A stretch of DNA of 64,000 nt from an uncultured bacterium (GTDB lineage Bacteria; Bacillota; Clostridia; Lachnospirales; Lachnospiraceae): the NCBI GenBank assembly GCA_947574055.1, contig CANPIC010000005.1, positions 1 to 64,000 of the forward strand, in the 5' to 3' direction. Position numbers and translations under genes: made by a program. The number at the start of each line of letters is the position of its first letter. Within the stretch, counting starts at the first letter, position 1. Under the pieces are notes generated by a model, which was not told the origin of the DNA, did not search any database, and saw only the letters and a program-made list of their open reading frames with translations. Below are positions 45,556 to 54,667 of the stretch, in pieces.

Positions 45556-46779
45556 TTATTTATCGTCAGCAGCCATAACGCCGGGCAGTTCTTTGCCTTC
45601 CAGGAATTCCAGGGAAGCGCCGCCGCCAGTGGAAATATGGCTCATCTTATCCGCGAAGCCAAGCTGATTTACCGCTGCTGCGGAATCACCGCCGCCGATG
45701 ATCGTGGTGGCATCTGTCTCAGCCAGAGATTTTGCCACTGCAATCGTACCTGCAGCCAGTGTGGGATTCTCAAATACGCCCATCGGTCCGTTCCATACCA
45801 CTGTCTTGGCAGATTTTACAGCATCGGCATACAGTTTGGAAGTCTCGGTTCCGATATCAAGACCCTCCATATCTGCAGGAATCGCATCCGCTGCAACTAC
45901 CTTCACCTCGATCGGTCCGTCGATCGGATCCGGGAAATGAGAAGCGATGGTGGTATCTACAGGAAGCAGCAGCTTCTTGCCCAGTTTCTCAGCCTTTTCC
46001 ATCATTTCTCTGCAGTAGTCAAGTTTCTCATTGTCAACGAGAGAATTTCCCACTTCCAGCCCTTTGGCTTTCAGGAAAGTAAACGCCATACCGCCGCCGA
46101 TAATCAGTGTATCACATTTCTCCAGCAGGTTATTGATTACGTTCAGTTTATCAGCCACTTTTGCTCCACCCAGGATGGCAACAAAAGGTCTTACCGGATT
46201 CTCAACCGCATTGCCCAGGAAATCGATCTCTTTCTGCATCAGATATCCTACCGCATTCTCTCCGCCCTTCTCGGTGATACATTTTGTCACACCTGCCACG
46301 CTGGCATGTGCTCTGTGAGAAGAACCAAAGGCATCACATACATATACATCAGCCAGGTCAGCCAACTCTTTGGAGAAAGCCTCGCCGTTCTTTGTCTCTT
46401 CGGCGCCGCGGAAACGTGTATTCTGAAGCAGTACCACATCTCCTTCCTTCATTGCTTCCACTGCCTGAGTTGCAGCTTCGCCGGTTACGCCGTAATCAGA
46501 TACAAAATTCACCTCTTTGCCCAGTTTCTCGGACAGTCTCTTAGCCACCGGTGCCAGGGATTCTTTTTCATTGGGGCCGTTCTTTACCTTGCCCAGGTGA
46601 GAGCAGAGAATCACTTTACCGCCGTCTGCCAGCAGTTTATTGATTGTGGGAAGTGCCGCAACGATACGTGTCTCATCTGTGATCTCGCCATTTTTCAGCG
46701 GTACGTTGAAATCACATCTTACCAGGACACGTTTGCCTTTTACATTAATGTCATCTACGGATTTCTTATTCAATCCCAT
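45556..46779 (-). CDS. pgk: Phosphoglycerate kinase
   Basis: The 407-residue kinase makes ATP from 1,3-bisphosphoglycerate. Its signature [15 protein letters not shown] is near residue 17, and the C-terminal nucleotide region has [12 protein letters not shown] and the late [22 protein letters not shown] precedes the ATG at 46779, so the upstream ATG is rejected. It lies after gap, separated by a strong palindrome. Confidence 0.97.
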   Translation of the reverse strand: MGLNKKSVDDINVKGKRVLVRCDFNVPLKNGEITDETRIVAALPTINKLLADGGKVILCSHLGKVKNGPNEKESLAPVAKRLSEKLGKEVNFVSDYGVTGEAATQAVEAMKEGDVVLLQNTRFRGAEETKNGEAFSKELADLADVYVCDAFGSSHRAHASVAGVTKCITEKGGENAVGYLMQKEIDFLGNAVENPVRPFVAILGGAKVADKLNVINNLLEKCDTLIIGGGMAFTFLKAKGLEVGNSLVDNEKLDYCREMMEKAEKLGKKLLLPVDTTIASHFPDPIDGPIEVKVVAADAIPADMEGLDIGTETSKLYADAVKSAKTVVWNGPMGVFENPTLAAGTIAVAKSLAETDATTIIGGGDSAAAVNQLGFADKMSHISTGGGASLEFLEGKELPGVMAADDK

Positions 46780-46854
46780 GGTTTTACCCTCCATACTGTA
46801 TCATAATAGTTATCTCTTCCGGCATGTTCACATGCATCCCGGAAAACAGCCAAA

Positions 46855-46880
46855 AGGTCCGGTCCATATGGACCGGACCT
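46855..46880. other. Perfect 26-bp palindrome between gap and pgk
   Basis: The sequence AGGTCCGGTCCAT followed by its exact complement forms a 13-bp stem with no loop bases. On the minus strand TTTTGG and a T-rich run follow, so it may be a partial terminator or RNA-processing stem that sets different levels of gap and pgk. Confidence 0.6.
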
Positions 46881-46914
46881 GAAAGATCAATACTGTATTA
46901 TCGCCTGACCGTTA

Positions 46915-47943
46915 TTAACCTAACTCAGCGAAGTATTTGATTGTACGAACCATCTGGCTTGTGTAGGAGTTCTCATTGTCATACCAGGAAACAACTTCTA
47001 CCTGAGTCTTGCCATCCGGAAGCGGGCTTACCATTGTCTGTGTTGCATCGAACAGAGAACCATATCTCATACCGATGATATCGGAAGAAACGATCTCGTC
47101 TTCGTTGTAACCGAAGGACTCGTTAGCCTGTGCTTTCATAGCTGCGTTTACTTCTTCTTTTGTCACAGTTTTGTTTACAACTGCGAACAGAAGTGTGGTG
47201 GAACCTGTAGGAGTAGGAACACGCTGAGCAGCACCGATCAGTTTACCGTTCAGTTCAGGAATTACAAGGCCGATCGCTTTTGCAGCACCTGTGGAGTTGG
47301 GAACGATATTAACAGCGCCTGCGCGGCTTCTTCTCAGATCGCCTTTTCTCTGCGGTCCGTCAAGGATCATCTGATCACCTGTATAAGCATGGATTGTACA
47401 CATAATACCGGACTCGATGGGAGCCAGATCATTCAGTGCTTTCGCCATAGGAGCCAGGCAGTTTGTGGTGCAGGATGCTGCAGAGATGATGGTATCTTCT
47501 TTTGTCAGTGTGTTGTGGTTTACATTGTAAACAACGGTAGGAAGATCGTTTCCTGCAGGAGCAGAGATAACAACTTTCTTAGCACCGGCATTGATATGAG
47601 CCTGCGCCTTTGCTTTGGATGTATAGAAACCGGAGCACTCAAGAACAACATCCACACCGATTTCGCCCCAAGGACAGTTATTAGCATCCGGCTCTTTGTA
47701 AATTCTGATCGTCTTACCTTTTACAGTGATCGTACCGGCTTCGTCGTCAGCGGTAACCTGATCCTCTTCGCCAACGCCAACATATCTGCCCTGAGAAGAG
47801 TCATACTTCAATAAGTGAGCTAACATCTTGGGAGATGTTAAGTCGTTGATTGCTACTACCTCGTATCCTTCTGCGCCAAACATCTGTCTGAATGCAAGAC
47901 GTCCGATACGGCCAAAACCATTGATCGCTACTTTAACTGCCAT
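46915..47943 (-). CDS. gap: Glyceraldehyde-3-phosphate dehydrogenase (type I)
   Basis: The 342-residue enzyme oxidises glyceraldehyde 3-phosphate with NAD+ and phosphate. It has [13 protein letters not shown] (residue 8), the catalytic Cys in [13 protein letters not shown] (near 155) and the C-terminal [20 protein letters not shown] lies upstream of the ATG. It heads the gap-pgk-tpiA run from a good promoter. Confidence 0.97.
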   Translation of the reverse strand: MAVKVAINGFGRIGRLAFRQMFGAEGYEVVAINDLTSPKMLAHLLKYDSSQGRYVGVGEEDQVTADDEAGTITVKGKTIRIYKEPDANNCPWGEIGVDVVLECSGFYTSKAKAQAHINAGAKKVVISAPAGNDLPTVVYNVNHNTLTKEDTIISAASCTTNCLAPMAKALNDLAPIESGIMCTIHAYTGDQMILDGPQRKGDLRRSRAGAVNIVPNSTGAAKAIGLVIPELNGKLIGAAQRVPTPTGSTTLLFAVVNKTVTKEEVNAAMKAQANESFGYNEDEIVSSDIIGMRYGSLFDATQTMVSPLPDGKTQVEVVSWYDNENSYTSQMVRTIKYFAELG

Positions 47944-48244
47944 TTTTTATTCCTCCTAAATGAATTTTATAAGATTCTGACATCATCTGGAAAATGATTG
48001 TCAAAATTTTGTCAGCATGTATATTTTACCTAATTTGTCCAAAAATATCAAGATGTAAAACAAAAAAATTATAGGAGTGCCGTGGGAAAAAACTACTATT
48101 TTGCAGGAAGGTTTGTGCATCTTGCACGCTCATGCCCTTAATAGAAAACGAAATTGTGCATTTTTCCCTTCTGTAGTGAAAACATCGCCTGTAAATGGAC
48201 TAAATTACCATGGAACAGCCGGGAATCTTGTGAAAACCGACAGT
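47944..48244. promoter_or_regulatory. gap promoter region and gap-to-permease spacer
   Basis: On the minus strand TTGATA (48046-48051) and TAAAAT (48023-48028) are spaced by 17 nt. Between -10 and the gap start there is a dyad-like run with three TGACA or TGTCA units (about 47978-48015) that could bind a central glycolytic regulator; it does not clearly match CggR. From 48060 to 48244 I see no gene. Confidence 0.5.
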
Positions 48245-49102
48245 TCACATCATCCCGGCGGCATTGGCGGCAATGCCGCAGACCACACCGATCAGATACA
48301 GACCCGCCGTAATCCCCAGATTCTCCCTCCAGTTATGGTTGACACGATATAACACCAAAAGACCGATGCCGGACCCTGTCAGCAGGCCACTGAGCATAGC
48401 GCCAAAGTCCAGTACTCCTTCCAGATAAAGCTGCGTGACCAGCACTGATGAGGCGCAGTTGGGAAACAATCCGATCAATCCCGACAAAAGCACACCCAGG
48501 ATACCGTTTTGAGAAAACAGATCCGTAAGAAACGCTTCCCCGATCAGATATACGGCCAGGTTCAGCCCGAATGTAATAAGCAGCACAAAACAGGTAATCT
48601 GCAGGGTATGATACAGCGCCGGCCGTACAATCCCCCTGTCATCTGCCCCGCAATGACAATGCTCATGACTACACAACTCACCGATATGGATCTGCTCCTC
48701 TGCTTTTCTCTGTCTGCGAAGCAGCAGATCAATCACAAATCCCATCCCCATACCGATCACAATCTTACAGCCAAGAATCCTGATGATCAGCCCGGCCCCG
48801 GCCGCCTCGGAAATCAGAACCGGCAACATCTCATCCGAGGTAGAGAGGTAGATGGCAAACAAAGTCCCCAGCGTGATTACCCGGCCCGCATAGAGACTCC
48901 CCGCGGCAGCCGAAAAACCGCACTGAGGAAATGCCCCCAGCACAGCCCCGATCAGCGGCCCGAAATGCCCTGCCTTTTCCACAGCCTTTTTAGTCATATC
49001 GCCCGTTTTATGCTCCAGCCATTCCATGACCAGATAAGTCAAAAACAAAAACGGTACCATCCGCATCCCATCTGTCACACTGTCCAAAATGATTTCTTTC
49101 AT
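48245..49102 (-). CDS. Predicted heavy-metal/arsenic-type permease with His/Cys loop
   Basis: The 285-residue protein has about eight membrane helices and two FP[QN]C-type motifs (GAFPQCGFSAA near residue 54 and GLFPNCASSVLV near residue 220). That fits the ArsP_2/putative manganese transporter family. A cytoplasmic loop near residue 138 reads CSHEHCHCGADD, rich in His and Cys, and probably binds metal. GGGAG before the ATG at 49102 decides the start. It lies after rnfB but 121 nt away, so co-transcription is uncertain. Confidence 0.75.
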   Translation of the reverse strand: MKEIILDSVTDGMRMVPFLFLTYLVMEWLEHKTGDMTKKAVEKAGHFGPLIGAVLGAFPQCGFSAAAGSLYAGRVITLGTLFAIYLSTSDEMLPVLISEAAGAGLIIRILGCKIVIGMGMGFVIDLLLRRQRKAEEQIHIGELCSHEHCHCGADDRGIVRPALYHTLQITCFVLLITFGLNLAVYLIGEAFLTDLFSQNGILGVLLSGLIGLFPNCASSVLVTQLYLEGVLDFGAMLSGLLTGSGIGLLVLYRVNHNWRENLGITAGLYLIGVVCGIAANAAGMM

Positions 49103-49223
49103 TATCATCTCCCGATGTAGCATACAAGTAATCCGAAACAGACTTATCATACAACGAATCAGGAAACGGTGCAACCAGAAAAAGAAAACAGCAATCAGGC
49201 GAACAGACAACATCCCTTCGTTG

Positions 49224-50009
49224 TCACAAAATTACCTTCTTCGGGCATTTCTCTTTGCAGACCCCACAGCCCGTACATTTCTCATAATCTATCCTGGCAT
49301 GGAAATCCTCGATCACAATGGCATCGCTGGGGCAGTTTTTCTTACAAAGCTGGCAGGCAATGCACCCGGTCTGACAGGCTTTCATTGTCACGGGTCCCTT
49401 GTCCCTGGAACTGCAGGCCACCTGATGCTTTGCCTCATAGGGAATCAGTTCGATCAGATGTCTGGGGCAGACAGCCACGCATTTGCCACAGGCTTTGCAG
49501 GCTTCCTTATCCACCACCGCCACGCCGTCCACCACATGGATGGCATCAAAAGGGCAGGCAGCCGCACAGCTCCCATATCCCAGACAGCCATAACTGCAGC
49601 TTTTAGGCCCACCGGCCGGTACAAAGGAAACCATCCGGCAGTCCTGGCTGCCATGATACTCATAGTTTGTTTGCGCCTTCTCACAAGTACCGATACATTT
49701 GACAAAAGCCACTTTCCTGCCGCCGGCCTGTGCTTCCACGCCCATAATCTGTGCAATCCTGGCACCCACACTCTCTCCGCCCACCGGACAGGCGTTGACC
49801 GGTGCCTCCCCTTTGGCAATGGCTGCCGCCAGACCGGAACAGCCCGCGTAACCACAGCCGCCGCAGTTATTGCCGGGCAGCGCACCCAGGACGGCTTCTT
49901 CTTTTTCATCTACCTTAACTTCGAATTTGATCGCGGCAGCGCCAAGGAACAGACCGATGAACAGGCCAACAAACCCCACCACTGCCGTTGCTGTTATAAT
50001 TCCTGTCAT
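49224..50009 (-). CDS. rnfB: Rnf complex subunit RnfB
   Basis: The 261-residue iron-sulfur subunit takes electrons from ferredoxin. An N-terminal membrane helix (about 3-25) is followed by the cluster motif CGGCGYAGC near residue 47. Ferredoxin-type clusters then follow (CLGYGSCAAACP, CKACGKCVAVCP, CIACQLCKKNCP, CTGCGVCKEKCP). It is the last gene of the C-D-G-E-A-B operon, 7 nt after rnfA. Confidence 0.96.
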   Translation of the reverse strand: MTGIITATAVVGFVGLFIGLFLGAAAIKFEVKVDEKEEAVLGALPGNNCGGCGYAGCSGLAAAIAKGEAPVNACPVGGESVGARIAQIMGVEAQAGGRKVAFVKCIGTCEKAQTNYEYHGSQDCRMVSFVPAGGPKSCSYGCLGYGSCAAACPFDAIHVVDGVAVVDKEACKACGKCVAVCPRHLIELIPYEAKHQVACSSRDKGPVTMKACQTGCIACQLCKKNCPSDAIVIEDFHARIDYEKCTGCGVCKEKCPKKVIL

Positions 50010-50016
50010 ACTACCT

Positions 50017-50610
50017 CTACCCCCTTAATAATCCTGCAAAACCGCAGAAAACAATCGCCATCAGTCCTGCCGTTACCAGTACGATAGGCATCCCCTTAAA
50101 CGACTGAGGCACATCGTTGTATTCAATTTTTTCCCGGATACCGGCAAGAATCACGATTGCCACGGTAAAACCGGCCGCTGTGGCAAAACCGTTTACAATA
50201 CTCGGCAATATACCATACTGCTTCTGCACATTTTTCAGCGCCACGCCAAGTACCGCGCAGTTGGTCGTAATCAGCGGCAGATACACACCAAGCGCAACAT
50301 ACAGGCCCGGCATAAATTTTTTCAGTACCATTTCCACAAACTGTACCAATGCCGCGATCACCAGGATAAAGACAATGGTCTGCAGATATGTAATATCAAG
50401 CGGAACAAGGATATATTGATAAATCAGTCCCGCCACGGCTGATGCCAGTGTGATGACAAAGATAACCGCAGTCCCCATACCGGCGGCCGTCTCCACTTTT
50501 TTGGAAACACCCAGGAAGGGGCACAGGCCCAGAAACTGACTAAGCACCACATTGCTTACCAGACTGGAACTGATCAGAATAACCAGTAATTCTTTCCATG
50601 TTGATGCCAT
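50017..50610 (-). CDS. rnfA: Rnf complex subunit RnfA
   Basis: The 197-residue membrane protein has six helices and the conserved LSQFLGLCPFLGVS near residue 23, whose Cys contributes to the intramembrane [2Fe-2S] site shared with RnfE. It starts just after the rnfE stop. Confidence 0.96.
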   Translation of the reverse strand: MASTWKELLVILISSSLVSNVVLSQFLGLCPFLGVSKKVETAAGMGTAVIFVITLASAVAGLIYQYILVPLDITYLQTIVFILVIAALVQFVEMVLKKFMPGLYVALGVYLPLITTNCAVLGVALKNVQKQYGILPSIVNGFATAAGFTVAIVILAGIREKIEYNDVPQSFKGMPIVLVTAGLMAIVFCGFAGLLRG

Positions 50611-50611
50611 C

Positions 50612-51376
50612 CTACTTTACCTCCCCTTGCGTATGTTCTCTGCCGGCGGCCTTTTTGTCAGCGGCTTCCTCTTTGCCGCTCCCGCCGTAAAACCTGCGCC
50701 CGCAGCCGCTGTCCGTACAGGACGCACAGTCTGAATGACATCCCGACTGGATTTTGGACATATCCCGGCCCTTCTTCTCTCCCATGATCTTGACCTTGTT
50801 CTGTATCGCAGTCAGCACTGCCAGCACAAAAAAGGCTCCCGGAGCCAGCACAAAAATGCTGAAAGGCACATATGACGCCGGCATAAAGTGAAAACCGAAT
50901 ACCTCTCCCGCACCCAGTATCTCCCGCACCGCGCCGATGATGGTCAGTGCCACGGAAAAGCCAAGCCCCATACCGATGCCGTCAAACAAAGAAGGGAGCA
51001 CCGGATTTTTGGACGCATAGGATTCTGCCCTGCCAAGTATGATACAATTCACAACGATCAGCGGAATATAGATGCCAAGCGCATCATACAAAAAAGGCAG
51101 ATATGCCTGCAAAACCATCTGCACCACCGTCACAAATGAGGCGATGATCACGATAAAGGCAGGAATCCTCACCTTATCCGGAATGATCCCCCGAAGCAGG
51201 GAAATAATGGCATTGCTCAGCGCCAGCACCACCATTGTCGTCAGCCCCATTCCCAGGCCGTTGATCGCAGAAGTGGTAACTGCCAGTGTGGGACACATGC
51301 CCAGCATCAGCACCAGCGTGGGATTTTCCTTAATAATCCCGTTGTAAAGACGTTCACCTGCACTGTCATGATTCAT
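50612..51376 (-). CDS. rnfE: Rnf complex subunit RnfE with a cysteine-rich C-terminal tail
   Basis: The first 205 residues are a typical six-helix RnfE, with the cluster Cys in LMLGMCPTLAVT near residue 25. About 50 extra residues follow, starting near 207: SGCHSDCASCTDSGC and then a Lys/Glu/Gly-rich stretch. This CX3CX2CX4C tail is absent from the RnfE core and should lie in the cytoplasm. GGAGGAGGG inside rnfG provides the ribosome binding site, and the start overlaps rnfG by 11 nt. Confidence 0.92.
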   Translation of the reverse strand: MNHDSAGERLYNGIIKENPTLVLMLGMCPTLAVTTSAINGLGMGLTTMVVLALSNAIISLLRGIIPDKVRIPAFIVIIASFVTVVQMVLQAYLPFLYDALGIYIPLIVVNCIILGRAESYASKNPVLPSLFDGIGMGLGFSVALTIIGAVREILGAGEVFGFHFMPASYVPFSIFVLAPGAFFVLAVLTAIQNKVKIMGEKKGRDMSKIQSGCHSDCASCTDSGCGRRFYGGSGKEEAADKKAAGREHTQGEVK

Positions 51377-51980
51377 TGCTCATCCCTCCTCCCAGTACAT
51401 TCTGAAAATAACACAGACCTGCATTGACTGCATCCACGACTGCATTGGTCGTAATCGTGGCGCCGCTGATGGCATCAATCTGATCTCCGGATACGGCACC
51501 TGTCTTTGTATAGGTAAAGGCAGCCGCCTGCTTCTCCGCAAACTGCGGCTTCAGGACCTCTTCCGCCCGCATCCCCAGGCCCGGTGTCTCGGAAATAGCC
51601 AGCAGAGAAATACCGTTGAGTGTTCCGTCTTTGCGGACCCCCATGGAGAAGCGGATGTCCCCGTTATAACCATCATGAGATGTCATGATAATCACATAAC
51701 CAAGATCATCTCCCGCACTTCCTTTGGCCGCCATCACTTCGTCAATGGACGCTTTGTCATAGCCGTTCTGGGCAAGTACGGCATAGGAGGCGTCCTCACT
51801 GCCGGTCAGTGTCTCAAACTCCGCCGCGTCCGCAAATACTTCCTGGCAGGATTCCCGCTTCGCTCTGGCCTCCTGCTCTGCAATGGGCTCCTTTGTCACA
51901 TCATAGACGAAACCGAGAATGGCACCCGCTATGACAGTAATGGCAAAAAGGATCGCTGCATCTTTTAACATACTTTTCAT
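51366..51980 (-). CDS. rnfG: Rnf complex subunit RnfG
   Basis: The 204-residue subunit has one N-terminal membrane helix (residues 9-28) and an extracytoplasmic FMN domain. The flavinylation motif is visible as DAISGATIT near residue 175, where Thr carries covalent FMN. It overlaps rnfD by 4 nt (ATGA) and rnfE by 11 nt. Confidence 0.94.
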   Translation of the reverse strand: MKSMLKDAAILFAITVIAGAILGFVYDVTKEPIAEQEARAKRESCQEVFADAAEFETLTGSEDASYAVLAQNGYDKASIDEVMAAKGSAGDDLGYVIIMTSHDGYNGDIRFSMGVRKDGTLNGISLLAISETPGLGMRAEEVLKPQFAEKQAAAFTYTKTGAVSGDQIDAISGATITTNAVVDAVNAGLCYFQNVLGGGMSNES

Positions 51981-52909
51981 GCCTTCTCCCCTCCTTTACC
52001 AAACGCTTTGGGAAGCGTTACTTTCTCAATCAAAGGCACCAGAAGGTTTCCCAGTATAATGGCATAGGACACGCCCTCTGCCCCCGGTGCAAACAAGCGG
52101 AAAATCCCTGTCATAATGCCCAGGAAAATCCCGAATACATACTGTCCTTTTTTCGTAATGGGCCTCGTCACATAATCCGTAGCCATGAAAAAAGCCCCCA
52201 GCATTAGGCCGCCGCCCGCAAGCTGCGCAGAAAGATAGGCACTGTCAAAGCCCCTGCCGCCAAATAAAACAAGAAAGATCACAAAACTGACTATGTAGCT
52301 GCCCGGTATCCGCAGGTCAATGATATCTAACAGAATCAACAGACAGGCCCCCATCACCAGTGCCACCATGGAGGTCTCCCCGATCGTTCCGCCGGTATGT
52401 CCCACTATCATATCCATCACATTGACAGTCTCTCCTGCCTTCAGCGCTGTCAAAGGTGTGGCCCCCGTATAGGCATCGCAGTCAAAATTTGTCATAATGG
52501 ATGTAAATGAGATCAGCAGAAAACATCTGGCTCCCAGCGCAGGATTCATAAAATTCTGTCCCAGTCCGCCAAACAGCATTTTCACCACCAAAATGGCAAA
52601 CACACTGCCGACCACGCCGATCCAGAGCGGTGCCCCCGGCGGCAGATTCAGCGCCAGCAAGAGACCGGTGACAGTAGCCGACAGATCATAGACCGTCACC
52701 CTTTTTTTCATCAGCAGTTCATAAATATACTCCGTCAATACGGCAGACGCTACCGTCACCAATATGAGGAGCAGTGCATGCAATCCGAAATTATATACGC
52801 CAAAAAACGTGGCCGGAAGCAACGACAACACAACTGCGCCCATAATGCTTCCTGTCGTGGCCTTGGAACGAATATGCGGATTGGATGACACTTTCATCAG
52901 ATCGCTCAT
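51977..52909 (-). CDS. rnfD: Rnf complex subunit RnfD
   Basis: The 310-residue membrane subunit has about ten helices and the FMN attachment motif DAYTGATPLTAL near residue 145. AGGAGG 7 nt before the ATG at 52909 fixes the start. A longer open frame extends upstream through the duplicated element and is rejected. The leader carries the structured element described at 52929-53138. Confidence 0.95.
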   Translation of the reverse strand: MSDLMKVSSNPHIRSKATTGSIMGAVVLSLLPATFFGVYNFGLHALLLILVTVASAVLTEYIYELLMKKRVTVYDLSATVTGLLLALNLPPGAPLWIGVVGSVFAILVVKMLFGGLGQNFMNPALGARCFLLISFTSIMTNFDCDAYTGATPLTALKAGETVNVMDMIVGHTGGTIGETSMVALVMGACLLILLDIIDLRIPGSYIVSFVIFLVLFGGRGFDSAYLSAQLAGGGLMLGAFFMATDYVTRPITKKGQYVFGIFLGIMTGIFRLFAPGAEGVSYAIILGNLLVPLIEKVTLPKAFGKGGEKA

Positions 52910-52928
52910 TATAGTTCCTCCTAATATA

Positions 52929-53034
52929 GTTCCGCATCCGCCCTCCCAATGCCCCTTCTCTCGAACGTTTTCTGTCTGCTTCGCAGCCATAAATCGTTCC
53001 GGCACTGTACGGGCTTGATGCTGTTTTTATTTCT
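52929..53034 (-). repeat. Structured element, copy B1 (tandem duplication, proximal to rnfD)
   Basis: This 106-bp unit is followed by a second copy that is identical over 104 bp. On the minus strand its fold keeps the plan of copy A: P1 GCAUC/GAUGC (53017-53021 with 52934-52938), P2 CAGUGCC/GGCAUUG, P3 GAACG/CGUUC and tip CUGC-GAA-GCAG. GGAUGC lies 11 nt before AGGAGG of rnfD, as in copy A. Confidence 0.75.
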
Positions 53035-53138
53035 GTTCCGCATCCGCCCTCCCAATGCCCCTTCTCTCGAACGTTTTCTGTCTGCTTCGCAGCCATAAAT
53101 CGTTCCGGCACTGTACGGGCTTGATGCTGTTTTTATTT
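53035..53138 (-). repeat. Structured element, copy B2 (tandem duplication, distal to rnfD)
   Basis: This is the 104-bp exact duplicate of copy B1, with its P1 arms at 53040-53044 and 53123-53127. It has no ribosome binding site of its own. Perfect identity means a recent duplication or active homogenisation. Confidence 0.8.
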
Positions 53139-53169
53139 GTAACATGTCAGCTTCTCTGCGCTGTTATAT

Positions 53170-54486
53170 TTATTTTTTCTTTTTAGCAAGCTGCATTTTG
53201 CGCATGGATTTTATTTCCTGGGTCAGGGGGCGCTTGGCCGGGCAGATATAGCTGCAGCAGCCACATTCACAGCACTCCATGCCATGATAAGCAAGGAATT
53301 TCTCTTCCTCGCCATGCTCCGCAAAATCGGCCAGTTTGCTGGGCAGCACCCGGCCGGGACATACTTCTACGCATCTTCCGCAGTTGATGCAGGGGCCCGG
53401 GGTGTATCTGGCCACCTCATCCCTTGTCATACACAGCAAGGCCGATGAAGTCTTGGTTGTAGGCACATCCAGTCCAAACAGGGCAAATCCCATCATCGGA
53501 CCACCGGATACTATTTTTTCCGGTTCTGTCTTAAAACCACCTGCCTCTTCGATCAGTTCATGATAATTGGTGCCGATCCTGACAATGAAATTACGCGGAT
53601 CAGCCACCGCATCCCCTGTCACTGTGACAATGCGATGCATAAGTGGCTTATTCTCCCGCACTGCCTGATTGATTGCCACGATCGTATCCACATTATCCAC
53701 GATACATCCCGCATCCGCCGGAAGCATGCTCGAATTGATCGCCCGCCCTGTAGTCGCATAAATCAGCTGCCGCTCGGCTCCCTGGGGATATTTGGTCTGC
53801 AGAGCCTTCACCTGAATATCCGGTTCGTCTTTCACCAGTTTCTTCAGCGCCTCAATGCAGTCCGGCTTGTTATCTTCCACGGCCAGAATCCCTTTCGCAC
53901 GGTCAAAGAGGCGCAGGATCACCTTCATACCCGCCACGATCTTCTCCGGCTCTTCGAGCATACGGCGATAATCCGATGTCAGATAGGGTTCACATTCCGC
54001 ACAATTGGCAATGACATATTCTATTTTTTCCGGTTCCTTTGGTGACAGCTTGACATGCGTGGGGAACCCGGCGCCGCCCATTCCCACTATGCCGGCCTCG
54101 CGGATCTTTCCCACAATCTCTTCTTTTGTCATTTCTTCCAGCTGCCTGCAGGGACCATAGTCCACCTCTTCATACAGACCATCATTTTCCACAACAATAC
54201 AGTTCACCATGTCACCTGTCACCACACGCCTGGGTTCGATCACTTTGACCGTCCCCGACACCGTGGCATAAATCGGCGCAGATACAAATCCGCCGGCCTC
54301 CGCGATCTTCTGCCCGGTCAGCACACGATCTCCCTTCGCCACAACAGGCACTGCCGGCGCACCGATATGCTGTGACATGGGATATACCAGGTCACCTTTC
54401 GGCAATATGGCTTTCATCGGTTTATCCTTGGACAGATCTTTTCCGTCATAGGGATGTATCCCGCCCGTAAATGTCAGTCTCGCCAT
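53170..54486 (-). CDS. rnfC: Rnf complex subunit RnfC
   Basis: The 438-residue subunit binds NADH and FMN. The nucleotide motif GMGGAGFPTHVK is near residue 136, and the C-terminal clusters CINCGRCVEVCP and CCECGCCSYICP start near residue 365. It opens the operon, with GAGGGG before its ATG. It passes electrons from reduced ferredoxin on to NAD+. Confidence 0.96.
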   Translation of the reverse strand: MARLTFTGGIHPYDGKDLSKDKPMKAILPKGDLVYPMSQHIGAPAVPVVAKGDRVLTGQKIAEAGGFVSAPIYATVSGTVKVIEPRRVVTGDMVNCIVVENDGLYEEVDYGPCRQLEEMTKEEIVGKIREAGIVGMGGAGFPTHVKLSPKEPEKIEYVIANCAECEPYLTSDYRRMLEEPEKIVAGMKVILRLFDRAKGILAVEDNKPDCIEALKKLVKDEPDIQVKALQTKYPQGAERQLIYATTGRAINSSMLPADAGCIVDNVDTIVAINQAVRENKPLMHRIVTVTGDAVADPRNFIVRIGTNYHELIEEAGGFKTEPEKIVSGGPMMGFALFGLDVPTTKTSSALLCMTRDEVARYTPGPCINCGRCVEVCPGRVLPSKLADFAEHGEEEKFLAYHGMECCECGCCSYICPAKRPLTQEIKSMRKMQLAKKKK

Positions 54487-54667
54487 TTTTTACCCCTCTT
54501 TCTTTTTCTTTTGATAAAAAAACTCTTTTTACAATCATACTATTTTTTCTGCCAAAATACCACTATAATTTTCCACGGAACAATGTTATAATAAGGCAGT
54601 TAACAACAGTTCAGACAAGCAGTTATCCATTGATCTGATCCACTATTCTCAGGAGGTTACCGTTTGC
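54487..54667. promoter_or_regulatory. Divergent region between rnfC and the YprB-like gene
   Basis: An extended -10 element TGTTATAAT (54584-54592) points to the plus-strand nuclease gene; the -35 box is weak. A convincing rnf promoter on the minus strand could not be chosen by eye. Nothing else is seen. Confidence 0.45.

Noticed and set aside
52791-53145. Open frames running through the tandem duplication upstream of rnfD
   Set aside because: They have no ribosome binding site, repeat themselves because the DNA is duplicated, and end inside rnfD in another frame. rnfD has its own AGGAGG.
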